From Lysobacterales bacterium (GTDB lineage: Bacteria; Pseudomonadota; Gammaproteobacteria; Xanthomonadales; Ahniellaceae): a stretch of DNA of 64,000 bases. The stretch covers positions 62,001 through 126,000 of the forward strand of contig JACPFU010000004.1 of the NCBI GenBank assembly GCA_016182785.1, read 5' to 3'. The notes beneath the pieces were generated by a model. The model saw only the letters and a list, made by a program, of their open reading frames with translations, ran no database searches and was not told the origin of the DNA. The position numbers were made by a program, and so were the translations under genes. Shown piece after piece: positions 34,916 through 45,866 of the stretch; within the stretch, counting starts at the first letter, position 1; each line of letters opens with the position of its first letter.

Positions 34916-37420
34916 TCAGAACAGGTCGATGCCCTGCTGCTCGGCATCCTGCTGCTCGGTGTCGCTCTCGTCGACCACCGAGAGACGCATCAAGTCCTCG
35001 GTCTTGAAGAACTCGACGATGCCGCCTTCGCCTGGGGCGGCGATCAGGTTGCCGGCGGCGTCGATGCGCGCGGTGGTGATGCCGTTCGGGACCACCAGTT
35101 CGAGTTGCGGCACGGCGTCGAGCGCGACGCGCATGAAGTCGATCCAGATCGGCAGCGCGGTCTGCGCTGCGAACTCGCGATCGCCGAGCGAACTGAAGTC
35201 GTCGTGCCCCATCCATACGGTCGCCACCAGCGAGGGATTGAACCCGGAGAACCAGGCGTCGCGGAAGTTGTTGGTGGTTCCGGTCTTGCCGGCGAGATCG
35301 TCGCGGCCGAGCACCATCGCGCCGCGGCCGGTGCCGCGCTTGACCACATCGCGCAACACGCTGGTGATCAGGAACGCGTTGCGCTCGTCGATCACGCGCG
35401 GTGCCAGCATGGCGGCGTCCGACGGCGGCTGGTCGGACAGCGCAGGCGTTGCGGCGGGCGCTTCCTCCGGAGCGGTCGGGGTTGCGCCCGCGAGCACCGC
35501 CGACAAGTCCTCGGCGCTGGCTTCCCCGGTTGCTTCCGACTCCACTTCGCGCGCGATGCACTGACGGCACGCGCGCTTGGGGTTGGCGCTGTAGATGATG
35601 CTGCCCTGGTCATCCTCGATGCGTTCGATGGCATAGGGCTCGATGCCGTAGCCGCCATTCGCGAACACCGAGTAGCCGCGGGCCAGCGACAGCGGCGGCA
35701 GCGAAGAAGTGCCGAGCGCCAGCGAGAGGTTCTGCGGCAGCGACTCGGGCGGGAATCCGAAGCGCTGCATGTACTCTCGTGCGAAGCCCACACCGACCGC
35801 ATCGAGCAGCCGTACCGATACCAGGTTGCGCGACAGCACCATGGCTTCGCGCAAGCGCATCGGGCCATAGAACTTCTCGTTGTCGTTCTGCGGTTTCCAC
35901 ACCCCGCCCTCGGCCGACGGGTCGGCGAAGGCCAGCGGCGCATCATTCACGATCGAGGCGGGGTTGAATCCGCGCTCGAATGCGGCGGCGTAGACGAAGG
36001 GCTTGAAACTGGAGCCAGGCTGGCGGTTGCTCTGCGTGGCGCGATTGAACTTCGACAGCGTGAAGCTGAAGCCGCCGCAGATGGCGCGGATGGCGCCATC
36101 CTCCGGGTCGATCGCGGCGAGGGCGGCCTGCGCACGCGGAATCTGGGACAGCCGCCAGTTGCCCTCGGCATCGCGTGCGACGCGAACGATGTCGCCCGCC
36201 GCGAGCGCATCCGAGACCGCCTTGGGTCTGGGACCGAGCACGCCGTTCGCAGCACGGCGGCGCGCCCATTCGACCGCGGTCAGTTCGAGCAGCACCGTCT
36301 GGCCGTCGGCAAGCAGGATCGAGGCGCCGGCGGCATCGCTTTCGGTCACCAGCGCGGGCATCAGCCCGGACACCGAGCGGTACGCGGAAACCGCGGCGCG
36401 CCGGGCTTCGATCGAACCGAGTTCCGAGAGCTCCAGATGTGCCTCGGGACCGCGGTAGCCCTTGCGCTGGTCGAACGCCAGCAGCCGGTCGCGCACCGCG
36501 GCGTTGGCGGCTTCCTGCATGCGTGAATCGACGCTGGTGATCGCCCGGTAGCCCTTCTCCAGTGCATCGGCACCGACGCGTTCGATCACCTCCACCCGCA
36601 CCATTTCCGCGAGGTAGGGTGCGTCCAGTTCGATTGCCGGTTCGTGCGGGAAGGCCAGGTTGGGCTGCGCTTGCGCGGCGCGCATCTGGTCGCTGCTGAT
36701 CGCGCCGATCTCTGCCATGCGCTCGAGCACGTAGTTGCGGCGCACCAGGGCACGATCGGGATTGGTCAGCGGATTGCCGCTCGACGGGAACTTCGGGATC
36801 GAAGCCAGCATCGCCGCTTCCGCCAGGTCGAGCTCGGAGAGCTTCTTCCCGTAGTAGAACTCGGCGGCGGCTGCGATGCCGTAGGAGCGGTAGCCGAAGA
36901 AGATCTTGTTGAGGTACAGCTCCAGGATCTCGTCCTTGCTCAGTTCGCGTTCGAGGCGCAGCGCCAGGAAGATCTCCGCGACCTTGCGCGTCACCGAATA
37001 CTCGTTGCTCAGGAAGAAGTTGCGCGCCACCTGCTGGGTGATCGTGCTGCCCCCCGGGACGCGGCGGTCATCGGTGGTTGCGAGCAGCCAGACGGCGCGG
37101 GCGATCCCGCGCCAATCGATGCCCGGGTGCTCGTAGAAGCGGGCATCCTCGATGGCGAGGAAGGCACTGCGCACCATCAGCGGGACTTCACCGATGTCGA
37201 CCGGGGTCCGCTTGGTCTCGCCGAACATGGCGATCAGCTTGCCGTCGCGCGAATACACCCGCAGCGGAACCTGCATGCGGACGTCGCGGATCTGCTGGGC
37301 GTTGGGCAGGCGCGGCTCGATCAGCCAGTACGCGACCCCGAGCGTCACGGCAGCCAGCACGAGTCCGGTCAGTCCCAGGATCAACGACCACTTCAGCAGC
37401 TTCCGAACCAGCCGTTTCAC
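34916..37420 (-). CDS. mrcA: Penicillin-binding protein 1A (class A, bifunctional)
   Basis: Peptidoglycan glycosyltransferase/transpeptidase of 834 residues anchored by one N-terminal helix (LILGLTGLVLAAVTLGVAYW). Glycosyltransferase motifs are FLAIEDARFYEHPGIDW, GGSTITQQVARNFFL and KDEILELYLNKIFFG. An OB-like insertion, present in PBP1A, lies between the domains. Transpeptidase motifs are PGSSFKPFVYAAAF (SxxK), SRNLVS (SxN) and AGKTGTTNNFRDAWF (KTG). The C-terminus is acidic and ends in about 40 extra residues. It is divergent from pilM, the standard ponA | pilMNOPQ arrangement of Gammaproteobacteria. Confidence 0.96.
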   Translation of the reverse strand: MKRLVRKLLKWSLILGLTGLVLAAVTLGVAYWLIEPRLPNAQQIRDVRMQVPLRVYSRDGKLIAMFGETKRTPVDIGEVPLMVRSAFLAIEDARFYEHPGIDWRGIARAVWLLATTDDRRVPGGSTITQQVARNFFLSNEYSVTRKVAEIFLALRLERELSKDEILELYLNKIFFGYRSYGIAAAAEFYYGKKLSELDLAEAAMLASIPKFPSSGNPLTNPDRALVRRNYVLERMAEIGAISSDQMRAAQAQPNLAFPHEPAIELDAPYLAEMVRVEVIERVGADALEKGYRAITSVDSRMQEAANAAVRDRLLAFDQRKGYRGPEAHLELSELGSIEARRAAVSAYRSVSGLMPALVTESDAAGASILLADGQTVLLELTAVEWARRRAANGVLGPRPKAVSDALAAGDIVRVARDAEGNWRLSQIPRAQAALAAIDPEDGAIRAICGGFSFTLSKFNRATQSNRQPGSSFKPFVYAAAFERGFNPASIVNDAPLAFADPSAEGGVWKPQNDNEKFYGPMRLREAMVLSRNLVSVRLLDAVGVGFAREYMQRFGFPPESLPQNLSLALGTSSLPPLSLARGYSVFANGGYGIEPYAIERIEDDQGSIIYSANPKRACRQCIAREVESEATGEASAEDLSAVLAGATPTAPEEAPAATPALSDQPPSDAAMLAPRVIDERNAFLITSVLRDVVKRGTGRGAMVLGRDDLAGKTGTTNNFRDAWFSGFNPSLVATVWMGHDDFSSLGDREFAAQTALPIWIDFMRVALDAVPQLELVVPNGITTARIDAAGNLIAAPGEGGIVEFFKTEDLMRLSVVDESDTEQQDAEQQGIDLF

Positions 37421-37532
37421 GTCTCCGAGCCCATGCGCATGCGAAAAAGAGCGCGAGTATAGGGGGCATTGCCAAGAATTCGACCGCGGAGTAGCGTCAA
37501 GTTTGCGTTTGGGGGCCCGGAATCGGGGGCTG

Positions 37533-37561
37533 TTGCCAGATGGTTAAGATTGGGATTTAAT
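37533..37561 (+). promoter_or_regulatory. Predicted promoter of pilMNOPQ
   Basis: TTGCCA at 37533-37538 and TTTAAT at 37556-37561 with a 17-base spacer lie 49 bases before the pilM start, in the AT-richer part of the 190-base gap between divergent mrcA and pilM. Confidence 0.55.
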
Positions 37562-37586
37562 GTACCAACGCATGAACCGCTCGTAA

Positions 37587-38668
<1,082 letters not shown>

Positions 38669-38669
<1 letters not shown>

Positions 38670-39298
38670 TGGCCAAGATCAACCTATTGCCGTGGCGCGC
38701 TGAGCGGCGCAAGCAGCGCGAACGCGAGTTCCAGACCATGCTTGGCGGTGCCCTGTTGATGGGCGCGCTGGCGGTCGGTGCCGCGATCTTCCATTGGGGC
38801 GGCCTGCAAGAAGACCAAACCGTGCGCAACCAGTTGCTGGAGCGCGAGATCACCGCGCTCGATGCCAAGATCAAGGAAATCGAGGCGCTGCAGCAGACGC
38901 GCGAGCAGTTGTTGCAGCGCAAGCAGATCATCGAACAGCTGCAGTCGAGCCGGACGCAGATGGTGCATATGTTCGACGAGCTCGTGCGCACCTTGCCCGA
39001 CGGGGTGCGCCTGACGTCGTTGAAGCAGAGCGCGGACTCGATCGAGATCGAGGGCATGACGCAGTCCTGGGCGCGGGCGGCGCAGTACGTGCGCAACCTC
39101 GAAAAGAGCGCGTGGATCCGCAAGCCGGACGTCAAGATCATCGATTCGACCACGCCGGACAAGTCCGCGCGCTACCGGTTCTCGATCACTGCGAACCTGC
39201 GCAAGTCCGAGGATGAGAAGGCCGAAGGGCAGGAGGAGGGCGCTGAGGTGGATGCCGGCGGCGCTCCGGCCGCGGCGCAGGCGGGAGGCGCACCATGA
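38669..39298 (+). CDS. pilN: Type IV pilus assembly protein PilN
   Basis: Bitopic inner-membrane protein of 209 residues. The N-terminal cytoplasmic motif MAKINLLPWRAERRK is the PilM-binding INLLPWR tail, followed by one membrane helix (LGGALLMGALAVGAAIF), a coiled coil (about 50-100) and a ferredoxin-like domain. The C-terminus is an Ala/Gly/Glu-rich tail. The start overlaps the pilM stop by one base (TGATG). It forms the alignment subcomplex with PilO and PilP. Confidence 0.95.
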
Positions 39299-40002
39299 AG
39301 CTGTCTGACATCAACAACCTCGACGCCAAGAACTACGGTTCCTGGCCGATGCCGATCAAGTTCCTGGCCGCCTTCCTGCTGTTCGCGGTGGTTCTGGTCG
39401 CCGGCTACTTCATGAAGATCAAGCCCGCCAACGACGAGCTAGAAATCCTGCGGGGCAAGGAGCTCGAGCTGATCTCGGTATTCACCGAGAAGCAGGGCAA
39501 GGTGGTCAACCTCGAGGAGTACAAGAAGCAGCTCGAGGAGATGCGCGAACTGTTGCGCCAGATGATTCGCCAACTGCCGAGCAAGACCGAAATGCCGGAC
39601 CTGCTGATTGACGTCTCGCAAACTGCCTTGTCCGCGGGCATCGACAACGAGTTGTTCGAGCCGGGGCCGGAGGTCGCGAAGGAGTTCTACGCCGAGAAGC
39701 CGATCACGTTGCGCATGAAAGGCTCGTACCACCAGTTCGGCGCCTTTGTCAGCGGCGTGGCCTCGCTGCCGCGGGTGGTGATCCTGACCATGCATGATGT
39801 CTCCCTGACCCCAAGCGACAAGTCCGGGGTAGCGAAAGGCGCCAAGTCTGGTGCAGCGGCACTGGCGGCGGGGACACTGGTGCTGGAGGGAACAGTCAAG
39901 ACGTATCGCTATCTTGACGACGAAGAATTGTCTGCCATGACGGCGGCCCCTGCAGCGGCAGCGGCTCCGGGCAAGGCGGCACGCACCCCGCCGGCACGCT
40001 GA
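39295..40002 (+). CDS. pilO: Type IV pilus assembly protein PilO
   Basis: Bitopic protein of 235 residues with one membrane helix (IKFLAAFLLFAVVLVAGYFM), a coiled-coil stretch (NDELEILRGKELELISVF to LEEMRELLRQMIRQLPSKTE) and a periplasmic ferredoxin-like domain (LLIDVSQTALSAGIDNELFE, ITLRMKGSYHQFGAFVSGVA). It ends in an Ala/Pro-rich tail of about 50 residues. The ATG overlaps the pilN stop by four bases. It heterodimerises with PilN. Confidence 0.95.
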   Translation: MKLSDINNLDAKNYGSWPMPIKFLAAFLLFAVVLVAGYFMKIKPANDELEILRGKELELISVFTEKQGKVVNLEEYKKQLEEMRELLRQMIRQLPSKTEMPDLLIDVSQTALSAGIDNELFEPGPEVAKEFYAEKPITLRMKGSYHQFGAFVSGVASLPRVVILTMHDVSLTPSDKSGVAKGAKSGAAALAAGTLVLEGTVKTYRYLDDEELSAMTAAPAAAAAPGKAARTPPAR

Positions 40003-40012
40003 GGAGGGAACC

Positions 40013-40552
40013 ATGAGGATGCACAACATGCGACTCGACGTCATCACGCGTGTGCTCTTGCTCGGCTTGCTGGTCCTGCTTGCGGGTTGCGCGAAGGGAA
40101 CCCGCGACCTGGAAGAAAAGCTCGCGGAGATTCGCTCGCGGCAAGGCGCACCGGTGGAGCCACTGCCGGCGATGCGCGAATTCCCGCCGTTCCCGTATAC
40201 CGCGTTCGAGTTGCGCGATCCGTTCGCGCCATTCAGCGAGGACGAGAACGCGCCGTCTGGAGGTGGAGCCGGTCCGAAGCCGGATCCGGACCGGCCGAAG
40301 GAGTACCTGGAGTCCTATCCGCTCGACAGCCTCGACATGGTCGGCACGCTGGGCACGGTCACCGAGTTGACTGCCCTGCTGAAGGATCCCGATGGCGTTG
40401 TGCACCGGTTGCTCCCGGGGAATTACATCGGGCAGAACGATGGCCAGATCACCGCCATCTTCGAGGACCGGATCGAACTGGTGGAATTGGTTTCCAATGG
40501 CAATGGCGGTTGGATCGAGCGTCCTGCGTCGATCGCGCTGGACGATGAATAA
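40013..40552 (+). CDS. pilP: Type IV pilus lipoprotein PilP
   Basis: Lipoprotein of 179 residues with a lipobox LLAGC (Cys26), a linker with the PilN/PilO-binding PFPYTAFELRDPFAPF segment, and a small beta-domain that contacts the secretin PilQ (LESYPLDSLDMVGTLG, NYIGQNDGQITAIFEDRIEL). Two further in-frame ATGs follow within 15 bases; the first has GAGGGAACC before it. It bridges the inner-membrane platform and the outer-membrane pore. Confidence 0.95.
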   Translation: MRMHNMRLDVITRVLLLGLLVLLAGCAKGTRDLEEKLAEIRSRQGAPVEPLPAMREFPPFPYTAFELRDPFAPFSEDENAPSGGGAGPKPDPDRPKEYLESYPLDSLDMVGTLGTVTELTALLKDPDGVVHRLLPGNYIGQNDGQITAIFEDRIELVELVSNGNGGWIERPASIALDDE

Positions 40553-40567
40553 TCAGGAGTGGCACGC

Positions 40568-42817
40568 ATGAGCACATACACGGTCACGCAACGGCTCGCG
40601 CAACACATCGATGCCGCCTTGCTCACGACGCTCGGTCGCAGGGTCATTGCCGCGGCGCTGGCAGTCGCCTCGATCGGTGCATTTGCATCGAATCGGGTCG
40701 AGGACATCAGCTATGCGTCGACGCCCGATGGCACGACGGAGATCACGATTCGGCTGGCCAGCCCGCCGACGGCGCCGCGGGCGTTTGCCACCGAGTCGCC
40801 GCCGCGCATCGCGGTCGACTTGGACGACACCCAGAATGGCCTGAGCGAGCGCCGCATCAATGTCGGCAGCGGCGCGGCCGCTTCGGTGTCGGCGGTGGAA
40901 GCCGGTGGTCGGACCCGCGTCGTGGTCGAGCTGTTCCACCCTGCCGCGTTCGAGTCGCGGATCGATGGCAACAACCTGGTGCTGGCCATCGCCAAGGGCG
41001 CAGGCAAGCCGGAGGTTGCGGCGGTCGCCGGGTCCTCCCCCGGCGTCAGCCAGCCGAAGGTCACGCAGGTCGATTTCCGCCGCGGTACCGCCGGCGAGGG
41101 ACGCGTTATCGTGAACTTCGACAAGGACGGTGCCGGTACCGACCTGCGCCGCGAAGGGAACAAGCTGATCGTCGACCTGTTCGATGTCGGGCTATCGAAC
41201 GATCTGCCGATTCGTCTTGATGTCACCGACTTTGCCACGCCGGTTCAGTTCATCGAGACGCGCGAACGAGCCGGTGGCGCGCGCATGGAGATCCAGACCG
41301 CCGGTGCCATCGAACACATGGCCTACCAGACCGGCAACGAACTGGTGGTCGAGATCGCAAAGGTCACGGCGAAGGACGACGAGCGCAAGAAGCTGGGCGA
41401 GCCCGTGGAGTACAAGGGCACCCCGGTCACGTTCAATATCCAGGACATCCCGGTACGTTCTGCGCTGCAGTTGATCGCCGACGTCTCCGAGTTGAACATC
41501 GTCGTGGCGGACAGCGTCAGCGGCAATGTCACCTTGCGCCTGGTCAACGTGCCGTGGGATCAGGCGCTCGACATCATTCTGCAGGCCAAGGGGCTCGACA
41601 AGCGCAGCCAGGGCAATGTGGTCTGGATCGCGCCAACCGCGGAAATCGCGCAGCGCGAGCAGGCGATCGAAGACGCGCGTATTGCGCTCGAGGACCGGGC
41701 ACCGCTGGTCTCCGAGTACATCGCGATCAACTACGGTAGCGCCGAGGAGATCGCCGCGCTCCTGACGACCGCGAAGGAGGCAACTGCCGGTGGCGGTGGC
41801 GGCACATCGAAGGAATCGAGCACCGGCAAGGGATTCATCTCGAAGCGCGGCAGCGTCACCTTCGACAAGCGCACCAACACCCTGCTGGTGAACGATACCG
41901 CCGAGAAGATCAAAGAGCTGAAGGATCTGATCGCCTTGCTCGACCGTCCTGTGGACCAGGTCCTGATCGAGGCGCGGATTGTGGTGGCAACCGACACGTT
42001 CTCACGCGAACTCGGCGCGAGGTTCGGAGTTTCGGGAGCCTACGAGGATCATCATGGCAACATCATCACTTCATCTGGAACCATCCAGTCGACGGACCAG
42101 ATGATCAACCGGGCCTTGGTCAATCGGCTTGCCGGACGCCCCAGTGGACTGCCGGTGGCAACGCCAGGCTCGCTCGGAGACGGAATCATCTCGCCGGGCC
42201 TGCCGAGCCGCTTGAACGTCAATCTCCCGGCGAGTGCGGGAGCGGGGAGTTTTGGCTGGTCCGTCTTGGCAGCGGACTACATTCTCGACCTGGAGTTGTC
42301 CGCGCTGCAGACCGAAGGCAGGGGCGAAGTCGTTGCCAGCCCGCGCGTCATCACCGCCAACCAGCGCGAGGCCGTGATCAAGCAGGGTGATGAGGTCGGT
42401 TATGTGACCATCTCGGGCGCTGGTTCCGGCGGCGGCGTACCGATTCCGCAGGTGCAATTCAAGGAAGTCCTGTTGGAACTCAAGGTCACGCCGACGATTA
42501 CTCAGGACGATCGCATTTTCCTGGCGATGAACGTGAAGAAGGATGAGGTGGCTGGCTTCATTTCCACCTCGATCGGCGATGTGCCGCAGATCAACAAGCG
42601 CGAATTGAACACCGCAGTACTGGTCGACAATGGCCAGACCGTCGTGCTCGGCGGGGTCTACGAGTTCAAGACCCGCGAAGACCTGGCCAAGGTGCCCTTC
42701 CTCGGCGACCTGCCCGGTATCGGCAACCTGTTCAAGAAGAAGTCGCGCGAAACCTCCAAGGCGGAACTGTTGATCTTCGTGACTCCGAAGATCCTCCGCC
42801 AGCGAGGGAAGAAATGA
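40568..42817 (+). CDS. pilQ: Type IV pilus secretin PilQ
   Basis: Outer-membrane secretin of 749 residues. A signal-peptide-like stretch (RRVIAAALAVASIGAFA) is followed by two AMIN domains (EDISYASTPDGTTEITIRLA and KVTQVDFRRGTAGEGRVIV). N0/N1 domains follow (VTFNIQDIPVRSALQLIADV, VNVPWDQALDIILQAKGL), then the secretin domain ending VPFLGDLPGIGNLFKKK and ELLIFVTPKIL. The start at 40568 follows AGGAG and is preferred to the GTG at 40559. It is the last canonical gene of the pil operon. Confidence 0.96.
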   Translation: MSTYTVTQRLAQHIDAALLTTLGRRVIAAALAVASIGAFASNRVEDISYASTPDGTTEITIRLASPPTAPRAFATESPPRIAVDLDDTQNGLSERRINVGSGAAASVSAVEAGGRTRVVVELFHPAAFESRIDGNNLVLAIAKGAGKPEVAAVAGSSPGVSQPKVTQVDFRRGTAGEGRVIVNFDKDGAGTDLRREGNKLIVDLFDVGLSNDLPIRLDVTDFATPVQFIETRERAGGARMEIQTAGAIEHMAYQTGNELVVEIAKVTAKDDERKKLGEPVEYKGTPVTFNIQDIPVRSALQLIADVSELNIVVADSVSGNVTLRLVNVPWDQALDIILQAKGLDKRSQGNVVWIAPTAEIAQREQAIEDARIALEDRAPLVSEYIAINYGSAEEIAALLTTAKEATAGGGGGTSKESSTGKGFISKRGSVTFDKRTNTLLVNDTAEKIKELKDLIALLDRPVDQVLIEARIVVATDTFSRELGARFGVSGAYEDHHGNIITSSGTIQSTDQMINRALVNRLAGRPSGLPVATPGSLGDGIISPGLPSRLNVNLPASAGAGSFGWSVLAADYILDLELSALQTEGRGEVVASPRVITANQREAVIKQGDEVGYVTISGAGSGGGVPIPQVQFKEVLLELKVTPTITQDDRIFLAMNVKKDEVAGFISTSIGDVPQINKRELNTAVLVDNGQTVVLGGVYEFKTREDLAKVPFLGDLPGIGNLFKKKSRETSKAELLIFVTPKILRQRGKK

Positions 42818-42865
42818 CTGGAATCCTGACGAATTCGAACTCGGCTACAGAACGTGGAGATCAAC

Positions 42866-45739
42866 ATGACTAAGTTCGCGAAGGCAGTGGGCGCATGGCT
42901 GGCCGCGCTCGCGCTGGCCAGCTGCGGCGGCGGTGGCGGCAGCGGCAATGACGGAGGCTTCACGGCTCCGGGCTTGCGCGTGGTGGTCTCTCCCGCGCAG
43001 ACACAGACCACACCATTCTCCCTGGTCGACGTGCCGGTACGCGTCACGTCATCCAACGGCACTCCGGTCAACGATGGAACCCAGGTTACGCTGCAGGTCT
43101 CGTCTGGGACGCTTGGCTTGGTGTCTTCCCTCCAGCGAGTAGGTTCTGGCGGGCTCATCGGAGAGCGAATCACCGCAACGACCAGCGGTGGAACTGCTCT
43201 GTTCCGGTTTCATAGTCGTGCAGTGGGCTCGATGACGCTGACTGCAACCGCCGTCAACACGACATCTGGCTCGTCTCAGGTGTCGGCATCAGCAAGCATC
43301 AACATAACTGCCGGCGCGCCAACAGATCCGCGCCTCACTGCGTCAGCGGTGACCACAAACCTGCCCATCAACCGCTTTGCCGTGTCGCCCTTCATCGGCT
43401 CGCCCTTCATTTCTGAGGTGACCGTGACCTGGCGACGACTGAACGGTGAGCTCGTGACCGTTGTGCCCAGCAACAGGGAGCTTCTCGTCGCAGTGTCAGT
43501 AAACCCGGTCAATCCGAGCTTCGGGTTCTCGATGCTGGATGATCCGGAGACCGACGACGTAAACGAGTTCCTTCTGCACATGGGTCAGGCTCCGGTCGAC
43601 GTGGTCGCCGGAAAGGCCACCGTGTTCATGCAGTCCTACGCCGAGCCCACGAGCAACGTCGTCATGACGGTTACGGCGCTGGACCCGGATACCGACGAGA
43701 CGGTCCAAACCCAGGTGGTGTTCAACATGGTGTCCGGCCTCCCGCCGCTGCCGGCCTCGCTGGATCTGAGTCGTGACGGGCGTTACCTGTACGCCAGCGA
43801 CGCGCCCGGGAACCATGTCGAGCAATTCCAGGCCTTCGTCTATGACGGCTCCGGGGCCAAGGTACCGGATCCGGGTACCGCGACCGCACCGGTGAACAAT
43901 GTCGAGGTGGAGATCGTGGCCGGCGCCCAAGGCGGCGAACGACTCCGCGCCGTCAATGCGCAAGGTCAGACGATGGCGGGGGCATTGGTGCGCGGCCGGA
44001 CGTTGCAGGGCATCGCAGGCTTCTCCTACGAGGCGGGTACGCGTGTTGGCACGTTCCAGATTCGTGCGACGAGCGACCGGGCTGACAATAACGTCGACAA
44101 CGGGATTTCCGACCCGGTTTCCACGTTGATGAGCCTGACGGTAGGCGACGGACGGCTGTTCGACCTGGACATCACCACACCCACGAGCCAGGCAATCACC
44201 GAGATCGTGTTCAACAACGGCGTCTCTAACCTGAATACGGGCTCGTACCTGTTCAACGTGTCGGTGCTCGCGACCGATCGCTACGGCAACCCGGTAACTA
44301 CGGGTACCGAGATTCGCTTTGGTTCGATCGACGGGCCGCAGAGCGGCGGTGATTTCGCGATCCATGGTGGCGATGGCGACCCGCAAGAGGGCGGTACCGG
44401 CTTCACTGCACCGACCGGCGCCTTCAAGACCGCGGGCGGCGGAGCCGGCCCCAACGACACGGTGATCGTGTTTGGAGAGGAGTCGAACGGCAACCGCGAC
44501 TTGGAGAGCGCTCGCCGCGTGGCTTCCGTGCCGACCAATACCAGTCTCAGTGTCACTCAGCGCTTCAACCACAACGATGATACGGGTGCCACGGTAAACA
44601 ACGGTCCCGTGCTTCCGTACGTGATCGGTCGCGCGCAGGATGCGAATGTCAACCAGGCGTCCTTCACCGATCAGAACGGCGTTGCCTTCGCGCAGATCGC
44701 CTATCCCGCCACGAAGATCGGCAAGCTCGCGATCCTCTACGCACAGGGCAATGGCGACATCGTCAATGGCGCACCGGAGTTGGTGACGGATGCCGAGTAC
44801 CTGCGCTTGCCGGGCATGGCTCCGGGCACGCTGGTGGCCTCGCCGGACCCGATCGCCGGCAACTCGACGGTTGGTGTTCAGGTGTGCTTGCTGGACGCAA
44901 AGGGACAGGGCGTGCCCGGTGCACGACTGACCTTCACCTTCGAGAACCTGTTCGGCCAGGGCAGCGTGGATGGCGTGGCCAATCAGGGCGAGCTCGCCAA
45001 CCTGACCGGTTCGGATGGCTGCGTTACGGCCAATGTGGTCACCTCGGGATTGCCGCAGTCTGCCGACGAGCAAGGCAAGCTGAAGTTCAGCCTCGGCAAT
45101 ATCACGGACACGATCAGCATCCGGGTCAACAACAACTGGTACCTGTACGCCTTCCCGAGCCGGACCTCCGGCGATGGAGCGCGTCTGTTCACCTTGCGCC
45201 TGGTCGATTCTTCCGGCGCACGCGTGCCCAATGTGCTGATCGTCGGTACCTGCGAAGCAAACTCCCCGCAGTTCCTGAACATCACGCAGCATCCGGGGCT
45301 GACCAATGCTCAGGGCGAAACCACGACCATCATCGATGCGGTCGGGTTCGATCTGGTGGGCGGGAGCGGCGGCAGCGACGCGGGCTGCACGTTCCGCACC
45401 ATCAACAACGAGGCCACGGTCGAGATCGTGTGGGGAACCCGCGATATCTGCGACCTGTTCAGCCCGTCGCCGCCGGCCGGATGCGACTCCGCGAACATCC
45501 AGGTCGTGATGAGCACCGTGGGCAACGTCATGTCGACCAACCCGTCGACGGCGCTGAACTGCAACGGCCCGGGTACCTGCGTGGCGACGTTCAATCCGTT
45601 CGCGAACATCGTGCTGGCGTCCTCGGCGAATGCGACCTGGACCGGTGCCTGCTCCGCATGCGGTACCGGTGTGTCGGTGTGCTCGGTCGCGCTCGGCGCT
45701 GCCGGCAGTACCACCACCTGCAACGTGAGCATCCCGTAG
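42866..45739 (+). CDS. Large lipoprotein with Ig-like (Big_1-type) domains, downstream of pilQ
   Basis: Predicted lipoprotein of 957 residues: N-terminal helix then ALALASC (Cys20) followed by a GGGGGSG flexible run. The body is beta-rich, with several repeats of the bacterial Ig-like/invasin type (LVDVPVRVTSSNGTPVNDG, FNVSVLATDRYGNPVTTGTE and VQVCLLDAKGQGVPGARLTF). These share the V-x-D-x-x-G-x-P-V pattern of Big_1 domains. The final 100 residues contain several cysteines (ATWTGACSACGTGVSVC). The start at 42866 follows GGAGATC. It lies 48 bases after pilQ and before a strong terminator, so it is probably transcribed with pilMNOPQ; a role in pilus function or adhesion is inferred only from position. 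Confidence 0.82.
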   Translation: MTKFAKAVGAWLAALALASCGGGGGSGNDGGFTAPGLRVVVSPAQTQTTPFSLVDVPVRVTSSNGTPVNDGTQVTLQVSSGTLGLVSSLQRVGSGGLIGERITATTSGGTALFRFHSRAVGSMTLTATAVNTTSGSSQVSASASINITAGAPTDPRLTASAVTTNLPINRFAVSPFIGSPFISEVTVTWRRLNGELVTVVPSNRELLVAVSVNPVNPSFGFSMLDDPETDDVNEFLLHMGQAPVDVVAGKATVFMQSYAEPTSNVVMTVTALDPDTDETVQTQVVFNMVSGLPPLPASLDLSRDGRYLYASDAPGNHVEQFQAFVYDGSGAKVPDPGTATAPVNNVEVEIVAGAQGGERLRAVNAQGQTMAGALVRGRTLQGIAGFSYEAGTRVGTFQIRATSDRADNNVDNGISDPVSTLMSLTVGDGRLFDLDITTPTSQAITEIVFNNGVSNLNTGSYLFNVSVLATDRYGNPVTTGTEIRFGSIDGPQSGGDFAIHGGDGDPQEGGTGFTAPTGAFKTAGGGAGPNDTVIVFGEESNGNRDLESARRVASVPTNTSLSVTQRFNHNDDTGATVNNGPVLPYVIGRAQDANVNQASFTDQNGVAFAQIAYPATKIGKLAILYAQGNGDIVNGAPELVTDAEYLRLPGMAPGTLVASPDPIAGNSTVGVQVCLLDAKGQGVPGARLTFTFENLFGQGSVDGVANQGELANLTGSDGCVTANVVTSGLPQSADEQGKLKFSLGNITDTISIRVNNNWYLYAFPSRTSGDGARLFTLRLVDSSGARVPNVLIVGTCEANSPQFLNITQHPGLTNAQGETTTIIDAVGFDLVGGSGGSDAGCTFRTINNEATVEIVWGTRDICDLFSPSPPAGCDSANIQVVMSTVGNVMSTNPSTALNCNGPGTCVATFNPFANIVLASSANATWTGACSACGTGVSVCSVALGAAGSTTTCNVSIP

Positions 45740-45770
45740 CGGACCGCTGGGCGGTAAGCACGCAGTAGGG

Positions 45771-45801
45771 GAAGGGCCGCCGTGAGGCGGCCCTTCTTGT
45801 T
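45771..45801 (+). terminator. Rho-independent terminator after the pil operon
   Basis: Perfect 11-bp stem GAAGGGCCGCC / GGCGGCCCTTC with a GTGA loop, followed by TTGTT, 31 bases after the lipoprotein stop. Confidence 0.85.
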
Positions 45802-45866
45802 GGTGGAGCGCGCGCGACCACGGGATCGGACTGCTAGGATCGCGCCACCTGCATGGGAGATGCCGG

